Shown here: positions 7,448-17,793 of the stretch, piece after piece
How positions within the stretch are numbered: position 1 is the first letter of the stretch
How the letters are laid out: the number at the start of each line of letters is the position of its first letter
Assembly: GCA_013821665.1 (NCBI GenBank)
Contig: JACDGI010000002.1
Span: forward strand, 1-43,838
DNA from: Anaerolineae bacterium
GTDB taxonomy: Bacteria; Chloroflexota; Anaerolineae; Aggregatilineales; Phototrophicaceae
Direction: 5' to 3'
Length of the DNA: 43,838 bases
Translations under genes and position numbers: made by a program
Notes under the pieces: model-generated
Told to the model about the DNA's origin: nothing
The model's database searches: none
What the model saw: only the letters and a program-made list of their open reading frames with translations

Positions 7448-10400
7448 ATGACTACTAAAATAGTGAATTTTGAAAGTTTGAAAGAATGCAGGATTGATGC
7501 TGGAGGTCTCACAGGCGGTTCCATTGAGGCCGCTGTCATCAATGACTACAGTTATCAGTACGCCGTAAAAGTCCATCTTCCCACAATTAGTCCAAATATT
7601 GGGAATGTACAAGTCGATTATACCTTTAACAATGCATGGGGATCCGATATATCCATCCATCGTATTGCGCTTGTGGATATAAATGGCGGTACGCTGGCCT
7701 CCTATCAGCAGGAGTCAGCCGGTAGCGAAGCGGGATTAAACACCGAAACGCATTTCACAGGTCCAGTAGCTGGTGTGGCAGCCATTGAAATACATTTGGC
7801 TATCGCTGTCAATCCGACGGCGGGATCGACCATTAACTTGGAACAAGTCAGATATGACATTTTTGGCCCCATTGAACCAAACAATAGAGGCGAAGGCGAA
7901 TGTGATGCTGGTGAAAGTTCCATTTCCAATCCTATCGGCATCCGACACGGAGAAAAGCGTGAACAAGTTACCGATTTAAGTTTTAAAACTCCGACAGGTG
8001 AGTTGACACTGACCCGGTACTACAGCCAATTTAGCCAAACGAATGTAATACCCGTTATGGGGCTCGGCTGGAATCATAATCATCTGGTCAAGCTGACCAA
8101 AATTATTGGAACACCCAATAAAATTAGTGTACGGCTGCCTAATGGTGGTGAATCGTTATTTACAGAAACATCCCCTAATCATTACGATGGGGTACTCGGA
8201 GTACGATCTTTCGTCGATTGGAACACCAGTACCAGCCAATATACATTGACCCCAACGGATAGGTCTATTCAGGTTTTTGATAGCAGTGGTAATTTACTTT
8301 CCCGATCATGGCCCAGTGGTGAAACATGGTCTTACAGCTATTCCAGCGGGAAATTGTCGCAAGTCATTGATGCATATGGACGCAAACTGGTATTCCGCTA
8401 CTACACCAGCGGCAGTTTTAACGGTCAGATCTATCGCATAGGTGATAAGACTTTTGATGACACGATTCCTAGCAGCCCAACCGGTCGCTATGTGGAGTAT
8501 GGCTACACCTTGAATAAGGTGATCAATAGTTCAGGGGCAATTGCTAACGGTACTCAGCCCTTACTGACCAGCGTGCGCGATGTACGTGGTGACGTGGCCA
8601 ACCCTTGGACTTATGAATATTATGGTCAAACGGGTGGTGAAACCAATCCGCAGATGCTTAACCTACTCATGCGGCGTAAATCACCCGCGGTCGATACCAC
8701 TGGAGATGGGGTAACAGACGGCAGTCTGACGCTTGAGGATGTGACCTATACACTGCAAGCCACTGAACTGACCGTAAATGGTGGAATGGAAGCAGATAGT
8801 GATTGGACGGCTATTACTGGAGCTGCTCCGGCTGTCAATGCCCGTTCGACGACTCAAGTGGACAGCGGCACCTATTCACGGCATGTTCAAGTAACCAGCC
8901 CTAGTCCGGCCAATCAAGGGATTGAAGGGGATGCGTGGGATCTGGTTGCGGGACGGAACTACATCATCAGCGCCCGTGTCTATCCTGTCAGCGGTGTAGT
9001 TAAAATGCAGGTAACTGGCACCAACGCCTTTGATGCACCATCTAGTGGCACAGGTGGCTGGCAAACCTTATGGGCTGTTTACAATCCACTCACCACTGTT
9101 ACCGGACGAAAACTCCAATTCGTTGTCCCCAGTGGAACGGCTGAGTTCTATGTAGACACGGTGTCGATTGTTGAACAGGTTGTACAAAGCATTCATCAAG
9201 CGTCTGGTAATGCCCTGATCGTAACCGATTATGCCTTCCAGCCGAGCGGGCAAAATATCACGACTGAAACACGCATGGGCAAAGTGACCACCCATCAGTT
9301 TTTCGGTGGAGTATATGGTGGGACTGAAGCGCCAGCGCAAAACGGACAATATGCCCATCAAGTTCAAGATAATAACTATCGCCCGACGACTCAGAGTGAT
9401 GCTAATGGGAATGCGAGCCAACTGAACTGGAGTACAGATGGTCTGACACTCAATAGTGTGACTGATGCTCTTGGCGCAACGACTTCTTTTGCTTATAACA
9501 GTGATAAAACCCTTGACTCAAGTTTAGACACTCAAGGGCGCAAAACGACCTATGTCTATGACAGCCTCTTACGTCAACCGAATTTAATTTTTGTGTCGAA
9601 ACCGACTAATCCGAATGCTCTCAAGGAACTCGCGATTAACGGTGATATGGAAGGCAACACTGGCTGGACCAGTGTGGGAACACCCACAACCCAGCAACAG
9701 TCCACCACCCAAGTCGATACAGGTACTTATGCACGCCGGATTGTGGCTTCGGCAGCGGGGCAGGGCATGGAAAGTGTTCTTTGGGATTGGGTCGCTAACC
9801 ACAGCTATCTGATTATTGCCCGCGTGTATCCGGTCAGCGGTGTTGCCAAGATGCAAGTTACAGGAACCAACGCCTTTGACAAGGTTACGAGTACGCCTCT
9901 GGGCGCGTGGCAAACTCTGCGAGCGCTATATACACCGACCACTGCGGTTACCGGCAATAAGCTTCAGTTTGTTTCCAGCGGTGGTGCAGCCGAGTTTTAC
10001 ATAGATTCGGTACATATCTTAGATTTGGTCAACCCACTGAGTGTGCAGGAATTTCGTTACGACAATAAGGGGTGCACTATTCTTGAGGTCACCCTCGATA
10101 AAAGTACGGCTGCTGTGCTGCAACAAACCACCCGGACATATGGGATTAGCGGCGATGAGAATGGGTTGCTGACAAGCGTTACTCAGGTCGATGTCGTGAA
10201 TCCAGCGAATAATGTTTCGACCAGCTATAGCTACGATAGTGCTGGACGAGTGGTCAAAACCCAGCAGAGCAGTTTGTTTGGAAATTGTAAACTCTCCTAT
10301 ACCGTTTATGACGATGCAGGGAATGTGACGGCGACAGTTTGTGTCAATCCGGATGACACCGGTACTTCCACACCGACGACTGTCCCTTTAGCACTGGCAA

Positions 10401-13400
10401 TTTATAACTCCACTGATCCAGTCAAGAAAAAGAATAAGGTCACAACTTATGAGTACGACACGTTGGGTCGGCGCGTCAAAACGACCATCAACGACGGGAC
10501 GAACAACCCGGATAAGCAAATCAGCCTGACATTCTACGATGCTTTGGGGCGGGTGGTGCGAACGATTGTCAACTATGCTAATCAGAGCGGCGGTTCAGCC
10601 GAATCGTCCGGTTTATGGGTATGGAGTATCACCAACAACCGATGGGAAAAGAGCACCAGCAATACAACAGCGATTACTTTTGGTACGGACAATAACCAGA
10701 ATATCATCAATGATATCGCTTATAATGCTCGCGGCATGGTCAAGAGCCAGCGGGATGTTTTGGGCAATGTCACGCTGTATGGCTATGATGATACCGGTCG
10801 TTTGGTGAAGACCATCCAGAGTGCCTATCAGCCCAGTTATAACAATGATTACACTGGTGTGTCACCTGATCCGACATTAGGCAGCTATACGCCGAACAGC
10901 GCGGTGGATAAGGATATTATCAGCAGTCAAGTTTATGATGCCGTTGGCAATATTGTCAAAATGATTGACCCGTTAGGGACGATTAACTACACCGTCTATG
11001 ACGCGCTCAACCGTCCGGTAAAAACAGTACAAGCGGCCAAAGATACTGCTACTATCAGCCTCAATACAAATGACAGTAGCTATGATCCGACGCTTGATCC
11101 TCGCTCAATCGGTTATGTATCCAGTGGCAATCCAGACCGAGACATTATCAGCAGTCAAGAATATGATGCTGTAGGCAATGTGGTCAAAACGGTTGACCCG
11201 TTAGGGACTGTTAATTACACCGTCTATGATGATCTTAGCCGTCCCGTAAAAACAGTACAAGCGGCCAAAGCTACCGCCACTATCAGTCTCAATATGGGTG
11301 ACATCGGCTATGATGCAACTCTTGATCCACGTTCAGTCAGTTATGTGATGAGCGCAGCGCCAGATCGTGATTTGATCCAGACCACCGAATATGACAGCCG
11401 AGGAGGGGTCATTCGCAGCCAACGCTTGTTGGAAAATCGTCCGACGGCGCAATGGGAAACAACTTTGTATGGCTATGATGGCCTGGGACGACAGGTGAAA
11501 GTTATCCAGAAGGCCAGCCAGCCTGCGTATGTCGTCAACAGTGATCCCACTCTGGCCAGTTATAGCGCCAGCAGCGCTCCCGATCAGGACATCATTTCCA
11601 AGACTGTTTATGATGTCAACGGTCTGGTGCTGTACACCGAAGATGCGCTGGGCGCACGAACGTGGACGGGCTACGATAGCTTTGGGCGACCGGCTAAAAC
11701 CATTGCCAATACTGTCGGAACCGCTACCGATAATGGCGTTAACGATCCGCGAAGCAGCAGCTACACGCCCAGCAGCGTGGCTGACAAAGATTTGATTAGT
11801 ACCACTACCTATGATCCCATTGGACGGGTGCAGTCGACTCAAGATACGTTAAATCGTGTCGCTTACAGCGTCTACGATTTAACAGGTCGGGTCATTCGTA
11901 CCATTTCCAATTATGTGATGCAAGGCGCTACCAACCCCAAAGATTGGGTGTGGAGCAGCACCAATAACCGTTGGGAGTATGGTGCAAGTATCAGCACGGC
12001 CATTGCTCATGGCACGGACAACGATCAGAACATCATCAGCGATACCGTTTTCGATGTCCAAGGACGAGTATTCCAGTCAATAGATAACCGTCATAACCTG
12101 ACCCAATTTGTATACGATGCGGTAGGGCGACGATTGAAGACCATTAATACTTATGTCGTTCAGGGTAGCAGTAACCCAGCCAACTGGGTGTGGAGCACAG
12201 TTAACAACCGCTGGGAAGATGGGTCAGGCAATGCCATCAGCTTCGGCACGGACAAGGATCAGAACCGGATTTCACTGACCACATATGACAAGACTGGGCA
12301 TGTGGTTCGTATCCGTGATGCGGCGGGTCTGGAAACCCGTTTCAGCTACGATGTTTTGGGGAGACGTACCCAGACCATTGCCAACTATGTGGATGGCTTC
12401 TTCAGCAGCGCAGCACCGGACGAAGACCTCATCAGCTCGACAGTCTATAACAAAGCAGGGCAGGTGGTATCTACAGCAGATACCCGTGGTACGCAGACGG
12501 CTTTCACCTATGATAGGGCTGGACGGCGGCTGACCGTCACACAGGCTTCAGGTAGTCCCCTCTCCAGCACTGGCTACACCTGTTATGACAAAGCCGGACG
12601 CATTCAGCGAAGCATTCAGAATTGGTCAAACGATCCGACCCAACCAGTGCCAGATGCCAAAGACTTCGCTGGAAACTGGTCATTTGTGCCTGCTCACAAT
12701 GGTGCTTACAATGATCGCGATTTGGTGACCAGTTACTTATTCGACAGGGCAGGACGCACGGTTCAAATCAAAAATCCGGTTGGGGATGAAAACTTGATGG
12801 CTTATGACAAAGCCGGTCAACTTCAGTGGAGTAGTGACCCCGCCTACAGTGTTACCCGCTTCTTCTATGATCAGGCGCATCGTCGGACACGGGTGGTTCA
12901 AGGCTATCAGCCAGTGCCAGTCAATCAGAAGATTGTCTATGAGAGCTTCCAGCCGGGTAACTGGGATGTTTTCACCATGAATGTGGATGGCACAGGACAG
13001 GTGAACATCACCAATGCGGCAGGACAGGATTACCTTACGGACTACTCACCTGATGGTAGCAAAATTGTCTTTGCATCGGATCGTGCGGGTGTAACACCTA
13101 CCTTCTACACAGACATCTACGTGATGAATGCCGATGGCAGTAATCAACAGCGCTTGACCAATCTGTCTGGTTATGCTGGTAATCCGGCTTGGTCGCCGGA
13201 TGGCGGGCAAGTTGCTTTCAGCTTCAAAGCGACCACCTATTATTCGCTTAATGTGATGAATGCCGATGGTAGTAATCTACAAACGGTATACACCAACTCA
13301 GGCTTGAACATTGGAGAGCCCAAATGGTCGCCCGATGGGCAGCGATTGATCTTCGACGGCTCGGTGGACAACTTTGCAACCAGCGACATCTATACCATCC

Positions 13401-16400
13401 ATCTTGATGGGACTCAGTTGGTCAATGTGTCGAATAACGCCCCGGCTTTGAATCTGTATCCGTCATGGTCATGGGATGGCAGCAAGATTGTCTTCGGCAG
13501 TGCACGGGATGGCAATCGAGAGATTTATGTGATGAATGCCGACGGCAGTAATCAGATCAATCTCTCACAGAACACAGCTGATGATCGTCGACCCAACTGG
13601 TCGCCGGATGGCAGCAAGATTGTCTTCAATTCCACCCGTGACACACTGAACTATGAGGTGTATGTCATGAATGCCGATGGCACAGGGCAAACCCGGCTGA
13701 CAACGAACACCCAATATAATCAGCATCCTAACTGGTCGAAGACTGTGATTAATCCCGCAGCTTGGATTTGGAGCAGCGCCAACATGCGTTGGGAGGATGG
13801 CAGTAGTAACCCACTACCCCACGGCACAGATAATGATCGCAACATCATTGTGGATGTGACCTATGACAAGGGTGGGCGGATGCTGACGCAGCGCGAACCG
13901 CGCGGCAATGTCACCACTTATGCCTATGACCTGCTGGACCGCCGCAAGTCGCTGACCAACCCGTTGACCAAGATATGGAGTACGGCGTACAGCGATTTAA
14001 CCGGTGGCAAGAGCCGCGTGACGATGACCTATCCGGGTATCACCGGTTCAGCCAATTACCCTGTCAGCCGCGACTTTGACCGTTTAGGGCGTCTGCAAAA
14101 TATCCAGTTCGGTGCGCCCAGTGTGATACCCGATGTCGTCATGACTTATGACGATGCGGGTAACCGTGCCAAGATGAGCGAGTACGCAAGCGCTAGTTTT
14201 ACCAATCTAAAACGTGAAACCCAGTTGACCTATGACAAGGTACATCGACTCAAACTGGCCGCTTTTAATAGTGACAATACGGACGGTCTGGGCACCATCG
14301 ATGAAAGTGTTAGTTACGAATATGATGCGGGTGGGTTGCGAACCAAACTGACACTACCTGGCAGCTTGAATGTGGTCTACACCTATGACCAACGCGGTCA
14401 ACTGGTTTCTCTGACCGATTGGGACAGCCAGAAAACGCAGTTTGCCTATGACAATGTAGGAAGGCATATTGCGACTGAACGGGCTAATGGGTTGCGTTCG
14501 CGCTATCAGTTTGATGCGGCAGGCCGTCTGCGCGTGCTGCGGCATACCAAAGACTTCCGTACACTGGCACACTTTGAATACCAGGTGGACAAGCGCGGCA
14601 ACCGGATACAGGCACTCGAAGCACTAGCGAATATCACTACGGCCAGCAATACGACGATTGCCTCGACCGATAAAGGCTTGCTGCTCAGCGGTACATGGTC
14701 GGATGTCAGCGGCTACAAGGAAAACACACAGGCTACAACCTCACTCAAGTTGATGTTCTTCGGCAACGAAGCCACACTCTCGATGGGGCAGGGACCGGAT
14801 CACTCGATTTACGATGTCTATATCAACGGTAGCCTGTGGCAATCCTTCGATGGCTACGCGGCGGTCGCTGCCCAGCGCGACATTGTGGTGTCCATTGGGG
14901 TAGATAGTCGCAAACTGCAAGGCGAAGGACCACATCTGTTGGAAATCCGCAATCGCAGCGAGAAGAACAAGAACTCGACTGGCACCAAAGTCCGCTTTAA
15001 ACAGTTAACAGTGACCGCACGAACATGGACGCAGCAAACGATTGGCTACAGCTACGACAAACTCTCACGGGTGAAGGAAGCTCGTTATAATCCGGGTGTG
15101 AACACCGCTGCGGCAGACGCAGATTTGCTGTGGCGTTACCAATATGCCTTCGATAGAAGTGGGAATAGAACACAACAGATTGCCACTGTCGGCGGAAGCG
15201 CAACCACTACTGACTATGACTATCAATATCCGCTCGGAAGTCCGTCCGCAAATCAAATACAGAGATTACGGATTAATGGTGGTGCATGGACGAGCTTCAC
15301 CTACGATAACAACGGTAACATGACCAGTGATGCCGTGAATAGCTACACATGGGATAGAGCCAATCGCTTGCTCTCAATGGGCAGTGCGTCCTACCAGTAT
15401 GATGGTGAAGGCCGCCGTGTGCAGCAAACTGTGAGCAGTACCGTTACGAAATACCTGCTGGATATTCAGCCGTCTTTGGCTGTTGTCCTGAGTGAAACCG
15501 CTGGTTCAAATGTCATTCGCAATGTGCATAGTCCGCGTGGTATCCATGCTCAAAAAGACCCATCTAACAACTGGCAATGGATCGCACAGGATGGCTTAGG
15601 CAACGTGCGTGAGGTTATGGATAACAGCGTCAGTGTCCTTGAAAGCCGCAACTATGGGCCATATGGAGATACCTTTGGCGGCACAATAACTACTGCTCCT
15701 ACTTACAAATCGCCCAACTTTGGATTTACAGGCGAGTTAGTAGATGGAAGCGGGCTGCTTGATCTAAGGGCGAGAAGGTACAACATGGGGATGGGTGTGT
15801 TTGCCAGTCTTGACCCGTTTGAGGGGATGTGGGATACGCCGATGTCCATTAATGGATACGGTTATGTCGGCGGTAATCCGACAAACTGGACTGACCCTAG
15901 TGGGAACTGCCCTCAAGACCCTTGGCCTAATGATCTACCAGGGCGGCGTTGTGTATGGTTAGCGACCGAACTAAGCCAGCAATATGATCTTCCTTTAGAC
16001 GTATTGATGCAAAAGGATGTTTTTGAACTTGAAACTGTTTATACGTTTGGAAATGCTAACAACACATTTAACAAAAGCAGTTGGTCTCAGACGATAAGGG
16101 ATAATGCGGGTGCTGCCTTAATCGTTGGTGGAGGAGCAGCATTAGGTTTACTTGCCATAGCACTCACAGGCGGGGCTGCTACTCCATTTGTTTTAGGAAT
16201 TGCTAGTGCTGCTGCTTCAGGTGGTCTGGGTGGTGCTGTACTAGGGACGGCATACGGAGCATCCATGTATCAAATTGCTGCTTCAGGGCAATGTGGGTGT
16301 GCTACGCAGCAGCAAGTGTTGAATATGGGGCAAGGAGCATTTATAGCACTTGCAAGAGAGCAAGGAGCATTACTTGGTACAGCATACGGTGGGCTATTAG

Positions 16401-16936
16401 CTTCTGGCCCTGTTGGACAAATAGCGGCAGGGACAGGTGGAGTAATTCAAGGTGGTCAAGGGGTTTATAACGCGGGACAAGATATTGCTGCTAATGGGGT
16501 AAATGTATGTAACGTCGTCAATGGGCTACTGGGTGTTGCAGGTGTTCTCGGTGGTATATCAGCTATCAAGTCGGGATACCGCGAATATCAATCTCAACGT
16601 CAAGTACAGTCGCCGTCAGTACCACGCCAAGTTACATTCACTAATCAGAGTACTTTGCAGCATGAATTTAATGGACATGCCCAAAACTTTGGAGTAACGG
16701 GTAACTGGAACAGTGCTAATAGAATAGCTTTTCAGAATGCCATAGAAGCACATATTGCCGATCCTAATGTGAACCAAATTGTCGGTACTTATCGTGGGAC
16801 TATCCAAGCTATTCATTATCTAAACCCATCAACAAATTTGTGGGCAGCAACTGACTTAGCAGGAGATTTCATGGCGGGTTGGAGACTGTCAGCAGTACAA
16901 AGAGGTTATCTAGATAGTATAGGAAATGTGCAGTAA
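7448..16936 (+). CDS. RHS/YD-repeat polymorphic toxin with duplicated CBM-like modules, inserted TolB-type propeller and colicin-D-like C-terminal toxin domain
   Basis: Start moved from TTG 7316 to ATG 7448 (Shine-Dalgarno AAGGAG at 7435-7440, in frame). 'TPTGELTLTRYYSQ' DUF6531-like entry, many YD repeats, RHS core boundary 'FTGELVDGSGLLDLRARRYNMGMGVFASLDPFEG...NGYGYVGGNPTNWTDPSG', then a variable tip. Confidence 0.9.
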   Translation: MTTKIVNFESLKECRIDAGGLTGGSIEAAVINDYSYQYAVKVHLPTISPNIGNVQVDYTFNNAWGSDISIHRIALVDINGGTLASYQQESAGSEAGLNTETHFTGPVAGVAAIEIHLAIAVNPTAGSTINLEQVRYDIFGPIEPNNRGEGECDAGESSISNPIGIRHGEKREQVTDLSFKTPTGELTLTRYYSQFSQTNVIPVMGLGWNHNHLVKLTKIIGTPNKISVRLPNGGESLFTETSPNHYDGVLGVRSFVDWNTSTSQYTLTPTDRSIQVFDSSGNLLSRSWPSGETWSYSYSSGKLSQVIDAYGRKLVFRYYTSGSFNGQIYRIGDKTFDDTIPSSPTGRYVEYGYTLNKVINSSGAIANGTQPLLTSVRDVRGDVANPWTYEYYGQTGGETNPQMLNLLMRRKSPAVDTTGDGVTDGSLTLEDVTYTLQATELTVNGGMEADSDWTAITGAAPAVNARSTTQVDSGTYSRHVQVTSPSPANQGIEGDAWDLVAGRNYIISARVYPVSGVVKMQVTGTNAFDAPSSGTGGWQTLWAVYNPLTTVTGRKLQFVVPSGTAEFYVDTVSIVEQVVQSIHQASGNALIVTDYAFQPSGQNITTETRMGKVTTHQFFGGVYGGTEAPAQNGQYAHQVQDNNYRPTTQSDANGNASQLNWSTDGLTLNSVTDALGATTSFAYNSDKTLDSSLDTQGRKTTYVYDSLLRQPNLIFVSKPTNPNALKELAINGDMEGNTGWTSVGTPTTQQQSTTQVDTGTYARRIVASAAGQGMESVLWDWVANHSYLIIARVYPVSGVAKMQVTGTNAFDKVTSTPLGAWQTLRALYTPTTAVTGNKLQFVSSGGAAEFYIDSVHILDLVNPLSVQEFRYDNKGCTILEVTLDKSTAAVLQQTTRTYGISGDENGLLTSVTQVDVVNPANNVSTSYSYDSAGRVVKTQQSSLFGNCKLSYTVYDDAGNVTATVCVNPDDTGTSTPTTVPLALAIYNSTDPVKKKNKVTTYEYDTLGRRVKTTINDGTNNPDKQISLTFYDALGRVVRTIVNYANQSGGSAESSGLWVWSITNNRWEKSTSNTTAITFGTDNNQNIINDIAYNARGMVKSQRDVLGNVTLYGYDDTGRLVKTIQSAYQPSYNNDYTGVSPDPTLGSYTPNSAVDKDIISSQVYDAVGNIVKMIDPLGTINYTVYDALNRPVKTVQAAKDTATISLNTNDSSYDPTLDPRSIGYVSSGNPDRDIISSQEYDAVGNVVKTVDPLGTVNYTVYDDLSRPVKTVQAAKATATISLNMGDIGYDATLDPRSVSYVMSAAPDRDLIQTTEYDSRGGVIRSQRLLENRPTAQWETTLYGYDGLGRQVKVIQKASQPAYVVNSDPTLASYSASSAPDQDIISKTVYDVNGLVLYTEDALGARTWTGYDSFGRPAKTIANTVGTATDNGVNDPRSSSYTPSSVADKDLISTTTYDPIGRVQSTQDTLNRVAYSVYDLTGRVIRTISNYVMQGATNPKDWVWSSTNNRWEYGASISTAIAHGTDNDQNIISDTVFDVQGRVFQSIDNRHNLTQFVYDAVGRRLKTINTYVVQGSSNPANWVWSTVNNRWEDGSGNAISFGTDKDQNRISLTTYDKTGHVVRIRDAAGLETRFSYDVLGRRTQTIANYVDGFFSSAAPDEDLISSTVYNKAGQVVSTADTRGTQTAFTYDRAGRRLTVTQASGSPLSSTGYTCYDKAGRIQRSIQNWSNDPTQPVPDAKDFAGNWSFVPAHNGAYNDRDLVTSYLFDRAGRTVQIKNPVGDENLMAYDKAGQLQWSSDPAYSVTRFFYDQAHRRTRVVQGYQPVPVNQKIVYESFQPGNWDVFTMNVDGTGQVNITNAAGQDYLTDYSPDGSKIVFASDRAGVTPTFYTDIYVMNADGSNQQRLTNLSGYAGNPAWSPDGGQVAFSFKATTYYSLNVMNADGSNLQTVYTNSGLNIGEPKWSPDGQRLIFDGSVDNFATSDIYTIHLDGTQLVNVSNNAPALNLYPSWSWDGSKIVFGSARDGNREIYVMNADGSNQINLSQNTADDRRPNWSPDGSKIVFNSTRDTLNYEVYVMNADGTGQTRLTTNTQYNQHPNWSKTVINPAAWIWSSANMRWEDGSSNPLPHGTDNDRNIIVDVTYDKGGRMLTQREPRGNVTTYAYDLLDRRKSLTNPLTKIWSTAYSDLTGGKSRVTMTYPGITGSANYPVSRDFDRLGRLQNIQFGAPSVIPDVVMTYDDAGNRAKMSEYASASFTNLKRETQLTYDKVHRLKLAAFNSDNTDGLGTIDESVSYEYDAGGLRTKLTLPGSLNVVYTYDQRGQLVSLTDWDSQKTQFAYDNVGRHIATERANGLRSRYQFDAAGRLRVLRHTKDFRTLAHFEYQVDKRGNRIQALEALANITTASNTTIASTDKGLLLSGTWSDVSGYKENTQATTSLKLMFFGNEATLSMGQGPDHSIYDVYINGSLWQSFDGYAAVAAQRDIVVSIGVDSRKLQGEGPHLLEIRNRSEKNKNSTGTKVRFKQLTVTARTWTQQTIGYSYDKLSRVKEARYNPGVNTAAADADLLWRYQYAFDRSGNRTQQIATVGGSATTTDYDYQYPLGSPSANQIQRLRINGGAWTSFTYDNNGNMTSDAVNSYTWDRANRLLSMGSASYQYDGEGRRVQQTVSSTVTKYLLDIQPSLAVVLSETAGSNVIRNVHSPRGIHAQKDPSNNWQWIAQDGLGNVREVMDNSVSVLESRNYGPYGDTFGGTITTAPTYKSPNFGFTGELVDGSGLLDLRARRYNMGMGVFASLDPFEGMWDTPMSINGYGYVGGNPTNWTDPSGNCPQDPWPNDLPGRRCVWLATELSQQYDLPLDVLMQKDVFELETVYTFGNANNTFNKSSWSQTIRDNAGAALIVGGGAALGLLAIALTGGAATPFVLGIASAAASGGLGGAVLGTAYGASMYQIAASGQCGCATQQQVLNMGQGAFIALAREQGALLGTAYGGLLASGPVGQIAAGTGGVIQGGQGVYNAGQDIAANGVNVCNVVNGLLGVAGVLGGISAIKSGYREYQSQRQVQSPSVPRQVTFTNQSTLQHEFNGHAQNFGVTGNWNSANRIAFQNAIEAHIADPNVNQIVGTYRGTIQAIHYLNPSTNLWAATDLAGDFMAGWRLSAVQRGYLDSIGNVQ
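8764..10029 (+). repeat. Two copies of a ~130-aa carbohydrate-binding-like beta module inside the RHS gene
   Basis: 'ELTVNGGMEADSDW...RVYPVSGVVKMQVTGTNAFD...KLQFVVPSGTAEFYVDTVSIVE' and 'ELAINGDMEGNTGW...RVYPVSGVAKMQVTGTNAFD...KLQFVSSGGAAEFYIDSVHILD'. Confidence 0.75.
10909..11376 (+). repeat. Tandem 228-bp (76-aa) duplication inside the RHS repeats
   Basis: 'DIISSQ(V/E)YDAVGN(I/V)VK..DPLGT(I/V)NYTVYD.L.RPVKTVQAAK.TATISLN' repeated; CAGCAGTCAA at 10921 and 11149. Confidence 0.8.
16635..16936 (+). other. Colicin-D-like tRNase toxin tip of the RHS protein
   Basis: 'LQHEFNGHAQNFGVTGNWNSANRIAFQNAIEAHIADPNVNQIVGTYRGTIQAIHYLNPSTNLWAATDLAGDFMAGWRLSAVQRGYL' follows the colicin D catalytic-domain pattern (HA.dFGv...N...F..aI..H.....I.GTYRG...iHY.n..t......D..G.F..GW.Ls..Q). 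Confidence 0.72.
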
Positions 16937-17015
16937 ATGTGATATCTGAATTGACATTATAATGGGGTAAACCATTAAGATTTACCCCCTATTGAAATTG
17001 CTCTAAAGAGGAAAG

Positions 17016-17435
17016 ATGAACGAAATAAAACGACTTCTAAATGACTATCTAAATGGGTTAATTCCATCTAAGGATTTTGTCACTCAATTCTTGGCTCTCG
17101 CTGGTAGATTCAGGGATGAAGCATTGGATTTACTTAGCAAAAATCCAGAATTAAGTACGAAACTAGAGAAATTATTTGCCAAACACGTTGAAGGTACAAT
17201 ATCTGAATCAGAATATCAAGAACAGTGGCAAAACCTGATAGTGCAAACGAAACAAGGGGCAGAAATAAGCATCAAACCTTATTCCCTTGAAGAGGAAATT
17301 ATCTCACATCTATTTGTTGAAGCTGACGCTTATCGTGAAGACCCAAAAGACCGAAGAAAAGGTCTTAATATAGGAGATGATGAGTTGCGAACAGAGGTGG
17401 AACGAACCTTAGAAGCATTGAATAAAAGCTCTTAA
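17016..17435 (+). CDS. Cognate immunity protein, colicin-D-immunity-like
   Basis: Immediately downstream of the toxin tip with its own Shine-Dalgarno (GAGGAAAG); C-term 'VEADAYREDPKDRRKGLNIGDDELRTEVERTLEAL' resembles the ImmD-type ending (D...I.D..L..EV...Le..). Confidence 0.68.
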   Translation: MNEIKRLLNDYLNGLIPSKDFVTQFLALAGRFRDEALDLLSKNPELSTKLEKLFAKHVEGTISESEYQEQWQNLIVQTKQGAEISIKPYSLEEEIISHLFVEADAYREDPKDRRKGLNIGDDELRTEVERTLEALNKSS

Positions 17436-17492
17436 AATAATGTTTATTTGTCTATGTCCATTCCGTTCACCATTCTCAGCCTAACCAACGCG

Positions 17493-17522
17493 AAGAGCCT
17501 GTGAACTAGAACGCAGGCTCTT
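17493..17522. terminator. Terminator hairpin AAGAGCCTG...CAGGCTCTT
   Basis: Perfect 9-bp stem followed by TCATTTTC, after the immunity gene. Confidence 0.6.
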
Positions 17523-17728
17523 TCATTTTCGGCCTCAATTCAAGTCGTTCGTGCATGAAGCGCGACTAGAAGGCGAGAGATGCAGCAAGGGCAAAGCATA
17601 TCGGCATTGGTGTGAGGGTTGGGTGGATTTTCGCGGTCAGGGTGGGTATGAGGCGGCGATTTGAGGCGATGGGAAAGGTATACACAAGCACAGTGAAAAC
17701 GCGCAAAAAGGCCGTTGTAGGGGAATTC

Positions 17729-17753
17729 AAGAGCCTATGGATGGCAGGCTCTT
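17729..17753. terminator. Second hairpin with the same arms AAGAGCCT...AGGCTCTT
   Basis: 8-bp stem, 9-nt loop, between convergent genes. Confidence 0.45.
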
Positions 17754-17793
17754 TGGAGCGTATATAGCAGCCACAGAGGGCAATTGGGCAGTG

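Noticed and set aside
10909-11376. Tandem repeats considered as possible CRISPR array or minisatellite
   Set aside because: They are in frame and encode RHS repeats; no repeat-spacer structure.
11333-11842. ORF 169 aa (-) and other antisense ORFs inside the RHS gene
   Set aside because: Shadow ORFs of repetitive coding DNA; no convincing start, ribosome site or domain.
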